NCBI GenBank assembly: GCA_950071875.1
Contig: CATMNW010000185.1
Location: 1-5,591 of the forward strand
Direction of reading: 5' to 3'
Source of the DNA: an uncultured Erythrobacteraceae bacterium
GTDB taxonomy: Bacteria; Pseudomonadota; Alphaproteobacteria; Sphingomonadales; Sphingomonadaceae
Length of the DNA: 5,591 bases
Below the pieces are notes generated by a model that was not told the DNA's origin, searched no databases, and saw only the letters and a list, made by a program, of their open reading frames with translations. How positions within the stretch are numbered: position 1 is the first letter of the stretch; each line of letters starts with the position of its first letter. Below, in pieces: positions 1 to 5,591 of the stretch. The position numbers were made by a program, and so were the translations under genes.

Positions 1-458
1 CGAAAAGCATCCATATCAAAGTGATTGTTTATCACGATATTGGCCGTTCCAGCTGGGGTTCCTAGTCCGCCGCCCGGAAGTGTGGCCGCTAGTTGCCGGA
101 TCGACTTCTTGAATCCTACATCGGAGATCAGGCTTTTGAGATGGTCATAGTTCGCGTGCGCCTGAGTCGGATATGTCATGCTGAGCATCAATCCATAGGT
201 CGATCCAATGTGCTGCCACCAATGTATCGTCTCATGAATGTAGGTCGAGAATGCCTGGACGCCTTCGAGATCGACATCTCCCGAATTGACTATCCCCGAC
301 GGAAGCGAAGCCAGCTTGCGATGCACAAGAGGCGAGAGCCGCAATACGAACTGGAATGTGTTGTACAGGCCATGCGCCTCGGTAGTCGCCCTGAATTCCC
401 CGCTTGAACTCATCAGTGGGGCATGGTCATTCAACAGCGCGGGCGAGAAGCTAACCAT
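1..458 (-). CDS. Unrecognised protein with HExxH zincin-like motif (N-terminal part, runs off left edge)
   Basis: The minus strand is open from ATG at 458 to the window edge, giving 152 full codons with no stop; the C-terminus is missing. I do not recognise the family. Residues 75-79 read HETIH, followed by WWQH at 80-83, so the core is HETIHWWQHIGSTYGL. HExxH is the zinc-binding and catalytic motif of many metallopeptidases, with two His as ligands and Glu as general base; a third ligand would normally lie further on, probably outside the window. The region before the motif looks like a mixed helical globular domain; I see no signal peptide or membrane segment, so it is probably cytosolic. 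ATG 458 is the first usable start after an in-frame TAG, and only weak purine-rich Shine-Dalgarno matches precede it. The gene follows the short Argonaute by 85 bases in the same orientation, so cotranscription is possible. That this is a real gene is fairly sure; peptidase activity is only inferred from the motif. Confidence 0.72.
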   Translation of the reverse strand, partial: MVSFSPALLNDHAPLMSSSGEFRATTEAHGLYNTFQFVLRLSPLVHRKLASLPSGIVNSGDVDLEGVQAFSTYIHETIHWWQHIGSTYGLMLSMTYPTQAHANYDHLKSLISDVGFKKSIRQLAATLPGGGLGTPAGTANIVINNHFDMDAF

Positions 459-543
459 TTCCGCATTCTGCCCTATTGCGCTCTGATCTGCCGAGAAAAA
501 CCTATGAAAAAACTAGGCCCGGTATCGAGCAAATCAATATTAT
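459..543 (-). other. Gap between short Argonaute and HExxH gene, with T-tracts
   Basis: These 85 bases follow the TAG stop of the Argonaute gene. Read on the minus strand they contain two T-runs (6 and 5 T). A short inverted repeat, CCTA at 501-504 and TAGG at 514-517, lies just before the second run. A 4-bp stem is too weak to call an intrinsic terminator, but partial termination, or a separate promoter for the downstream gene, is possible. I see no clear -35/-10 pair here. Confidence 0.3.
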
Positions 544-2061
544 CTAGATGTAATACTTGAACGGCAACGGCGCGCCTTCAAGGTTCGGAGCAGCGGTGAG
601 GATTTCACCGATAGCGTCGGCAAACTTGAGCGTCACAGGCAGGCCGTCTGCAAAATTGCAGCCATTAAAATTGACCTTGGTTAGAGCCAAAATATCCCTC
701 GTAACGGTCTCGATGTCGGCGTCGCCCCAATCAATATGTACGGCGATCGGGTTGGGTGTCTCGAAGCCGGGATACGTATCGAAGCGGGGCACGTAGCCTT
801 TTGTCCAGAGATAGGCCATGCGCTGGTGCATTGCTAGACAAGTGCCCCGCATCACCGGCTTCCGCGCAAGGCGGAATAGCTTGAGCTCATCGGTTGGCCG
901 AATGCGGATCCCGACAACATTCGAGCCCTCGGAACAACCGTCACGAAATCCTTTCCACTCGGATTCGCTGAACCGTGCCCGTCCGTGAACAAAAATTTCC
1001 TTGGGGGCCGTGCCATGTTTGCTCTCATATGCTTCGCAGACAAGCCGCATTAATTCGGCGGCCTTTTCCCGAGACAGGTGGAACTGCCTCTCTTTCTCCG
1101 AATACCATTCACCGACCGCGCCCCTGAACACGAGGCCTTCACCCGATTGCAAAAAGAGCTGGGCTCCGCAGCAGGCGTTGCGCCTGTCAGGATCGGCAGG
1201 GTCTTTCTTGAAGACTATGCCGACATAACAAACGCCGGGACGTATATCTCGCAGCCGCCACGGCGGGCCGAGCGATTTATAGTAAGAGGTCGTGCATAGA
1301 TTCCAGGCGATTGTCGCGGGGTCCTGCACGCGGTGTTTGTGTTGTTCCTCGCGAGGAGCCAGAGCACCTCGTAAAGTCTGCTCGCGAATGATCTGGACCG
1401 GAGCCGTATTGAGGAGACGTGCCTTTAGCTGGTTGTGAAAGTTGAGATCATAAAGTTGCAACTCAGCTTCGGCGTTGTCTTCGGGAAACATCGAAGGAGC
1501 CTTAAGCAGCGCTTTGGCCTTCCTTTCTCGGAGAGTGGCCTGCCCTTTTATCCGTTCCGAAACCGGCGGAGCCATTGTCGGCCTGCCCCATTGGTACACC
1601 TCATCGGGTATAACGACGAACCAGAAATCCGGCGTGACCTCAGCCTCATTTTTCAGATAGGATTGAATGGCCTCAGCATAGATATCGACGGTCTTCTTTA
1701 TCGCCTCGTGGCGATTTTGAAAGCGGATCGCATTGGATATCGCATTACCCGAAACTTCAATCCTTGCAGCAGGCCTATTCGGCCAGCGAAGTCCGAATGC
1801 CGCCTCAAGTCCGGGGAATGCGGCGTGGTGAGCCCTGTCTTCAACGTATGGCGGTATGTGGCCGGTCACGAGCTTCCCGAAATCGTCAAGTTTGGAAAGG
1901 CCGTCGCGCGTGCCGATCATGCCGATCTTAAGCGTCTCGGAATGCTCCCCACGCTCGACGGGGCCATATAGAAACAGGCCGTCCTTGGGATGCTCTTCCA
2001 ACTGGGAGAATGCGAATTCGAGCTGGGGCTCGGAGATAAAGAACAACGTTGAGTCACTCAT
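544..2061 (-). CDS. Short prokaryotic Argonaute (MID-PIWI, catalytically inactive), SPARTA guide-binding subunit
   Basis: This 505-residue protein matches the usual size of short Argonautes (about 500), which have only MID and PIWI domains. Visible signatures are a MID guide-5'-end pocket (FHNQLKARL from residue 208, QIIREQTL at 223-230), the conserved WNLCTTSYYKSLGPPWRL at 253-270, PIWI strand CYVGIVFKK at 278-286, IFVHGRARF at 356-364, a late PIWI motif (LPVTLKFADAIGEIL, 474-488) and a hydrophobic C-terminus ending KYYI. Slicer Argonautes have Asp where this protein has V283 (YVGID type) and R361 (VHRDG type), so the nuclease tetrad is broken and it should bind but not cut. In characterised SPARTAs this subunit loads a guide RNA, pairs it with target DNA and activates the partner TIR domain. 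Met at 2061 is chosen because a strong Shine-Dalgarno precedes it by 5 bases and the Argonaute-like sequence begins there; the reading frame stays open upstream to 2286 only as an out-of-frame shadow of TIR-APAZ. It overlaps the TIR-APAZ stop by 8 bases, implying translational coupling. Confidence 0.95.
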   Translation of the reverse strand: MSDSTLFFISEPQLEFAFSQLEEHPKDGLFLYGPVERGEHSETLKIGMIGTRDGLSKLDDFGKLVTGHIPPYVEDRAHHAAFPGLEAAFGLRWPNRPAARIEVSGNAISNAIRFQNRHEAIKKTVDIYAEAIQSYLKNEAEVTPDFWFVVIPDEVYQWGRPTMAPPVSERIKGQATLRERKAKALLKAPSMFPEDNAEAELQLYDLNFHNQLKARLLNTAPVQIIREQTLRGALAPREEQHKHRVQDPATIAWNLCTTSYYKSLGPPWRLRDIRPGVCYVGIVFKKDPADPDRRNACCGAQLFLQSGEGLVFRGAVGEWYSEKERQFHLSREKAAELMRLVCEAYESKHGTAPKEIFVHGRARFSESEWKGFRDGCSEGSNVVGIRIRPTDELKLFRLARKPVMRGTCLAMHQRMAYLWTKGYVPRFDTYPGFETPNPIAVHIDWGDADIETVTRDILALTKVNFNGCNFADGLPVTLKFADAIGEILTAAPNLEGAPLPFKYYI

Positions 2062-3556
2062 CCTCGCCCTCCTCGTCATCGAGAAGCGAGGAGAATACCG
2101 GGTCAGTAAGCCGCATGGCCTGTTCTGCCTCTTCGAACACTTCTGCCAACTCGTCCGATAGGTTCTCGTCGATAGGATCGGTTGAAATCCCGCATGACAG
2201 CGGGAACGAGACAGGTTGAGAGGATATTGCGACATCCCCGCCGGACGAGACAGGCAGCCTGATGGTCGCTTCGCCCTTCGCCACAAAATTTACGAAGCCG
2301 AGAAACAGGCCGCGCCATTTGTCATTGAACCACATCTTGGTCAGCGAGCGCCGCACCGAATTGAGACGGGTCTTGTTTGCCAAGGGGGTTCGGCCATCCT
2401 CAGTGATCACGATCCTTGGCTGCAATCTCATGACCTTCGGATCGCCCAGCATGGGCTGCGCCGTAAAGCCGAGATGCCAATAGTTGCGCGGCACCTGCTG
2501 GCCTTCGGGAAGCTCTTTTTGTCCCTTGATTCCAGTAGAAGCGCGCTTTCGCTCTTTGCCGTTGAAATCAGTGTAGCGAAGCTGCCCGTCTTCCGGAATG
2601 TTTCTCGGAAACCACCATGCTAGCTGGCCGTTCGCGAGAGCATAATTCCACAGGCCAAGCTCCGCCATTTTCAAATCCCACGCCTGACGAACCAGAGAGC
2701 TTATCTGGTTCCTCGCAACAAACGGGCTTACACCTAGAATGTCGCCTGTCCTGCCTCGCAGATAATCCTTGAGAGGCAGATTGCCGCGATCACGGATGGG
2801 GAAATCATTGCCTGCAGCCGCCTGCATTTCATCGAGCTGCGCAAAGGATGCGAGCAATCGGCCATGCGCAAATGCAGGAATCGTGCACTGGGAAGCGATC
2901 ACGCGCGGCTCAAGCGTCCAGCGGACTCCTGGACTCTCGTAGAAATAGAGGGTCTCGGGGTACTCGGTGACGGGAAGCCAATTGGATTGCAGAATTTCAG
3001 GTGTGTCAGAGATTGCCCTCGTGTGGTGCTGGTGGACCGAGCGCCAGGCAGCCAGACTGTCGGAGGCGGCGCCGCTCTGTGGCACCTTGTCGCGATCGAA
3101 AATCTCAAGAACGCGGGCAAGGCCACTCGCCCAATTCTCACTACAATCGACGCCGTTGGTTCTGATGAGCTCGATCGAAAAATCTCCATAGCTCGTATCG
3201 TCCAGCCGGACGGGAACGATAAAATGGGGATCGCTGATTTGCTTCTTCACGATATCGGCAAGGGCCAGTTCCTTGGCAATTCCGTCCCTCAGGACATGCT
3301 CGGACCTGAAGGCGCTGTGAGAGATTACGATGAGGAATTTGGCGGTTTCGTTGCGAAGCGTGCGCTCTATCTCCTGCCAGAAGTCCTCCCCGCCGAGCAA
3401 CTTGTTCGCGTCGCACCAGACATCGAAACCGGCCATTGAAAGCCGCGAGGAAAGCCAGATCGCGAAGGCATTGTCACCGGGGGTGGCATGGCTGATAAAA
3501 ATTTTGTCTCTGGTTCCCAATCGGCACGCCCCCTCGGCAGACAGCTTGTCACTCAT
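2054..3556 (-). CDS. TIR-APAZ protein, NADase effector subunit of a SPARTA system
   Basis: This 500-residue protein has an N-terminal TIR domain (about 17-155) and an APAZ domain (about 190-460). TIR marks are KIFISHATPGD at 18-28, a BB-loop region GFDVWCDANKLLGGEDFW at 43-60, strand FLIVISHSAF at 74-83, and IAKELALA at 93-100. E96 aligns by eye with the catalytic Glu of SARM1-type NADases. APAZ marks are RGRTGDILGVSPFVARNQ at 267-284, NYWHLGF at 358-364, RIVITEDGRT at 381-390 and RRSLTKMWFNDKWRGL at 402-417. APAZ corresponds to the N, L1 and L2 parts of long Argonautes and pairs with the short Argonaute encoded next. In characterised SPARTAs, guide-RNA recognition of target DNA drives oligomerisation and NAD(P)+ hydrolysis. 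The tail is very acidic: 16 Asp/Glu and one basic residue in 461-500; similar tails in some SPARTAs are reported to occupy the nucleic-acid channel and hold the complex off. ATG 3556 is chosen because it leaves only 16 residues before the TIR domain; no clear Shine-Dalgarno precedes it. At 500 residues it is somewhat longer than the roughly 450 of studied members. Confidence 0.95.
   Translation of the reverse strand: MSDKLSAEGACRLGTRDKIFISHATPGDNAFAIWLSSRLSMAGFDVWCDANKLLGGEDFWQEIERTLRNETAKFLIVISHSAFRSEHVLRDGIAKELALADIVKKQISDPHFIVPVRLDDTSYGDFSIELIRTNGVDCSENWASGLARVLEIFDRDKVPQSGAASDSLAAWRSVHQHHTRAISDTPEILQSNWLPVTEYPETLYFYESPGVRWTLEPRVIASQCTIPAFAHGRLLASFAQLDEMQAAAGNDFPIRDRGNLPLKDYLRGRTGDILGVSPFVARNQISSLVRQAWDLKMAELGLWNYALANGQLAWWFPRNIPEDGQLRYTDFNGKERKRASTGIKGQKELPEGQQVPRNYWHLGFTAQPMLGDPKVMRLQPRIVITEDGRTPLANKTRLNSVRRSLTKMWFNDKWRGLFLGFVNFVAKGEATIRLPVSSGGDVAISSQPVSFPLSCGISTDPIDENLSDELAEVFEEAEQAMRLTDPVFSSLLDDEEGEDE
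2067..2074 (-). promoter_or_regulatory. Ribosome binding site of the short Argonaute gene, inside the TIR-APAZ tail
   Basis: The minus strand reads GAGGAGGG, a near-perfect Shine-Dalgarno, ending 5 bases before ATG 2061. It decides the start of the Argonaute gene against the longer frame beginning at 2286 and against an ATG six codons upstream (2079). The same bases encode Glu-Glu-Gly in the acidic tail of TIR-APAZ, so the signal is embedded in coding sequence. Confidence 0.75.
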
Positions 3557-3566
3557 TTCGTTGCTA

Positions 3567-3589
3567 ATGATCTAAGCATAGAGGATCAT
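3567..3589. repeat. Perfect 6-bp inverted repeat around the candidate -10, possible operator
   Basis: ATGATC at 3567-3572 and GATCAT at 3584-3589 are exact inverted copies, separated by 11 bases with centres 17 bp apart. They straddle the possible -10 element of the SPARTA operon, and such geometry suits a dimeric repressor. No regulator gene is visible in the window. A 6-bp match can arise by chance, so this is only a candidate. Confidence 0.3.
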
Positions 3590-3605
3590 CCCGAAGGAGC
3601 TACAA
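3575..3605 (-). promoter_or_regulatory. Candidate promoter of the TIR-APAZ/Argonaute operon
   Basis: On the minus strand TTGTAG (3605-3600) could serve as -35 and TATGCT (3580-3575) as -10, but the 19-base spacer is longer than ideal. A start about 7 bases beyond the -10 would leave a leader of only about 10 bases before ATG 3556, which would fit the missing Shine-Dalgarno. A second TTGTAG copy lies at 3625-3620, exactly 20 bases upstream of the first. The match is weak and made by eye. Confidence 0.25.
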
Positions 3606-3766
3606 GTTTCTGATTTGTTCTACAATTTTTATGGCCGAGATATAGGGAGAAGCTGATCTGCTCTTTTGGAATCGTCCGCTTTCGAAAAATCGACAAGGGC
3701 GCGGCATTAACCAAATAGAAGGCGCATTCCTGCTCGTCTGCTTTCCCAGCCGCCAGCGCATACCCT

Positions 3767-5591
3767 TCAAATCCCGATCCCCCGCCCTCGCCCAAGATCA
3801 AGGCCATGATGGAACGCGAGCTCACCACCAAGTGAGCGACCACTGGAGGTGCCGATGCCCAGCTCAGCCTTGCGATTGGCGAGGATCGATTCAAGCTGGG
3901 GGTCGCGCTCGAGGCTCTTTGCCATACTCGCCATCTCAGACCGAGCAGAACGGTAGCTGCTCATCTCGCCATGCCCGTAGCTCTGCTCGCTGTTCCTCTG
4001 AAGCTTCTTCCAACGATCCACGAACTGATCGGCACGCTCCTGCCCCGCTTCCCTGATCCTCCCCTCGGCCTTCAAAGCGAGGATCGCGCGGCGGACCTGA
4101 CCGTTGGCGGCTTCATGTGCGAGCGGTTGGTCGGCGAGATAGGCCCGCTCGATGTCGCGTGAATAGTTTGCGCCAAAGGCGTTCAACTCGCGGCGTGCTG
4201 CCGCAAGCTCCTGCCCCATCGGCGCGTAGCGGCCCTGCTCGACAAGCTGATTGACGGTCGTGCCGTCCTCTTGCGCCAGAAGAATGGTGCTGACCGCCCG
4301 GGCGTGACGCCGAACAGCTGCCTGCGCCCTGACCTGGCGATCTGCTTCGGGCGCAGGCGCTTGCGGGACCCGCAGCCCGTCAAACATACCACGAACCTTT
4401 TCGGGGACCTTGCGGACGATCTCGGCAACCCGTTCGCGGAAGCGGATGCCGCGCCGTTCGGCAAACTGCCGTTCCATGGTTTCGCTCAGACCATAATCGC
4501 CAGCCATGTCCTTGGCGCGTTCGCGCGACAGAGTGCGGGCGAGCCTCCCGGCGTCTGCGAAGTCATCCTTGCCATAGTGAAGGTCGACGGAATCGCGATG
4601 GCGCGACAGCGCAACATAGCTGCTGTGCTGATCCATCCCCGGCGTGGCGAGAACGTGCGCTCGATCCACGGTAACGCCCTGCGACTTGTGGATGGTCGCG
4701 GCGTAACCGTGATCGACATGGGCATAGTCCTTGGTGTCGAAAGCGAAGCTTCGACCATCGTCGAGCTGCACCGCCATGCGCTGCGCGCTGACCGACTGCA
4801 CCGTACCGAGGCTTCCGTTCTTGACGCCAAGCTCGCGGTCGTTGCGCAGGAACATGATGCGGTCGTCGGTCGCGAACTCTCTCGTGCCGCGCACGGCATT
4901 GATCGTGACGTCCTCGCCCAGCGCGCCGTCCTCGCGCAGCCTGTCGCGCGCGAGCTCGTTGAGCGCGCGCACCTCGTCATTGGTATGCGTGAGAATGATC
5001 CGCGACTGGTCGGGCTCTGCGACGCGATCCCGGTTCCAGCTCTCGATGAGCTCCTCGCGCGCAGTGTCGCGCGTCTCGGCAACATGCACCATGCCGTTTG
5101 CCGAATATGCGTCCAGTGCCTCGGCGGTGCGGCCCGTTGCCAGATGGCGCGTGGCATCACGCTGCCAATCCTCGCGCTGGCGCCGCACCTCGGTAATCTC
5201 GACCCCGCCGTGGCGCTCATGGATTGCTCGGAACGCCGCGCCCGCTTCGATCGCCTGCAGCTGATGGGGATCGCCCACAAGAACGACCTTGGCTCCAGCA
5301 TCCTTCGCGACAGACAGCACGCGTTCCATCTGGCGCGTGCCGACCATGCCGGCTTCGTCGATCACCAACACATCGCGCGCGGTGAGCAACTCGCGGCCCT
5401 GCTCCCACTGATGTTCCAGACCGGCGATGGTGCGCGAGGCAATGCCCGAACCGTTCTCCAGACCCTCGGCGGCAATGCCCGAGAGGGCTGCACCGCGAAC
5501 GTTGTAGCCCGCGCTCTCCCAGGCCTCGCGCGCAACGCCTAGCATCGCGCTCTTGCCGGTCCCGGCATAGCCGAAGACGACGCTTAGCCCG
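3767..5591 (-). CDS. traA: Ti-type conjugative relaxase-helicase TraA, C-terminal part (start outside window)
   Basis: The frame is open from the right edge to TGA at 3767, giving 607 residues. ATG 5545 is internal, since the Walker A motif GYAGTGKS lies before it (visible residues 7-14, bases 5572-5549). RecD/TraI-like superfamily 1 helicase motifs follow: Walker B VIDEAGM at 76-82, GDPHQLQAI at 106-114, the EVRRQREDWQRDA segment at 134-146, HGYAATIHKSQG at 294-305 and SYVALSRHRD at 324-333. The rest is a charged, Ala- and Arg-rich, probably helical region ending in LGRGRGIGI. Ti-type TraA proteins are about 1000 residues or more, with an N-terminal MobA/MobL-type relaxase that nicks the origin of transfer; that part is not in the window. 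The helicase half unwinds plasmid DNA during transfer to the type IV secretion channel. GC and codon use are higher than in the SPARTA genes, suggesting a different history. A bare helicase is possible in principle, but the motif set and C-terminal extension fit TraA well. Confidence 0.92.
   Translation of the reverse strand, partial: GLSVVFGYAGTGKSAMLGVAREAWESAGYNVRGAALSGIAAEGLENGSGIASRTIAGLEHQWEQGRELLTARDVLVIDEAGMVGTRQMERVLSVAKDAGAKVVLVGDPHQLQAIEAGAAFRAIHERHGGVEITEVRRQREDWQRDATRHLATGRTAEALDAYSANGMVHVAETRDTAREELIESWNRDRVAEPDQSRIILTHTNDEVRALNELARDRLREDGALGEDVTINAVRGTREFATDDRIMFLRNDRELGVKNGSLGTVQSVSAQRMAVQLDDGRSFAFDTKDYAHVDHGYAATIHKSQGVTVDRAHVLATPGMDQHSSYVALSRHRDSVDLHYGKDDFADAGRLARTLSRERAKDMAGDYGLSETMERQFAERRGIRFRERVAEIVRKVPEKVRGMFDGLRVPQAPAPEADRQVRAQAAVRRHARAVSTILLAQEDGTTVNQLVEQGRYAPMGQELAAARRELNAFGANYSRDIERAYLADQPLAHEAANGQVRRAILALKAEGRIREAGQERADQFVDRWKKLQRNSEQSYGHGEMSSYRSARSEMASMAKSLERDPQLESILANRKAELGIGTSSGRSLGGELAFHHGLDLGRGRGIGI

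Larger units (their letters stand above)
3557..3766. other. AT-richer gap between traA and the SPARTA operon
   Basis: This 210-base stretch has lower GC than the flanking relaxase gene (22 of 60 G/C in 3601-3660, against 40 of 60 in a sample of traA at 4861-4920). It holds the possible promoter and dyad described separately. I see no strong hairpin with a T-run that would end traA transcription, so some readthrough from traA into TIR-APAZ is possible. An open frame on the minus strand (3894-3586) crosses most of it but has no recognisable protein signature. Confidence 0.4.

Noticed and set aside
93..486. Two plus-strand open frames (93-407 and 286-486)
   Set aside because: Both are antisense to the minus-strand HExxH gene, whose translation looks far more protein-like.
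1435..1971. A 178-codon plus-strand frame opposite the Argonaute gene
   Set aside because: Antisense to conserved MID and N-terminal Argonaute sequence; no domain or start signal seen.
2062..2286. A 75-residue N-terminal extension of the short Argonaute from the ATG at 2286
   Set aside because: It lies wholly within TIR-APAZ in another frame, is rich in Arg and Ser as shadows often are, and the strong Shine-Dalgarno points to ATG 2061.
2864..3439. A 191-codon plus-strand frame opposite TIR-APAZ
   Set aside because: Antisense to the TIR domain and early APAZ region; no recognisable features.
3586..3894. A 102-codon minus-strand frame over the end of traA and the gap
   Set aside because: Its first part is a shadow of traA; the remainder shows no family signature, has no convincing ribosome binding site, and overlaps the candidate promoter region.
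4486..5301. A 271-codon minus-strand frame inside traA
   Set aside because: Low-complexity Arg/Ser/Ala composition in an alternative frame of traA; no motifs.
4271..5542. A 423-codon open frame on the plus strand opposite traA
   Set aside because: It is exactly antisense to the helicase motifs of TraA, has no recognisable domain, and long antisense frames are common in GC-rich coding DNA.
1..5591. CRISPR array, tRNA, rRNA, insertion sequence or origin of transfer
   Set aside because: I looked for regularly spaced repeats, tRNA-like cloverleaf sequence, transposase motifs with terminal repeats and long dyads, and saw none that I could support.

Overview
The window looks like part of a conjugative plasmid or integrative conjugative element of an alphaproteobacterium. 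The best hint is the relaxase-helicase at the right edge, which resembles the Ti-type TraA of Sphingomonadales and Rhizobiales. That taxonomic call is an inference from protein style and GC-rich codons, not a proof. All genes lie on the minus strand, so transcription runs from right to left.

Layout in the order of transcription: (1) 5591-3767 is the C-terminal 607 residues of TraA, starting just before the Walker A motif; its relaxase domain lies outside the window. (2) 3766-3557 is a 210-base AT-richer gap without a convincing gene. It carries a possible promoter and a 6-bp dyad around the possible -10 element. (3) 3556-2054 encodes a 500-residue TIR-APAZ protein. (4) 2061-544 encodes a 505-residue short prokaryotic Argonaute (MID and PIWI domains only, catalytic residues lost), overlapping gene 3 by 8 bases. 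(5) After an 85-base gap, 458-1 is the N-terminal 152 residues of an unrecognised protein with a zincin-type HExxH motif, running off the left edge.

Genes 3 and 4 together are a complete short-Argonaute/TIR-APAZ system of the SPARTA type. In characterised SPARTAs the Argonaute half binds a guide RNA. Pairing with a target DNA makes the heterodimers assemble, and the TIR domains then degrade NAD(P)+, killing or arresting cells that carry invading plasmids or phage. Here the pair sits directly behind a conjugation gene, which suggests that a mobile element uses it against rival elements.

The least described part is the HExxH protein downstream of the Argonaute in the same orientation. Whether it belongs to the system or is only a neighbour cannot be decided from this window, but it is the best candidate for something new.
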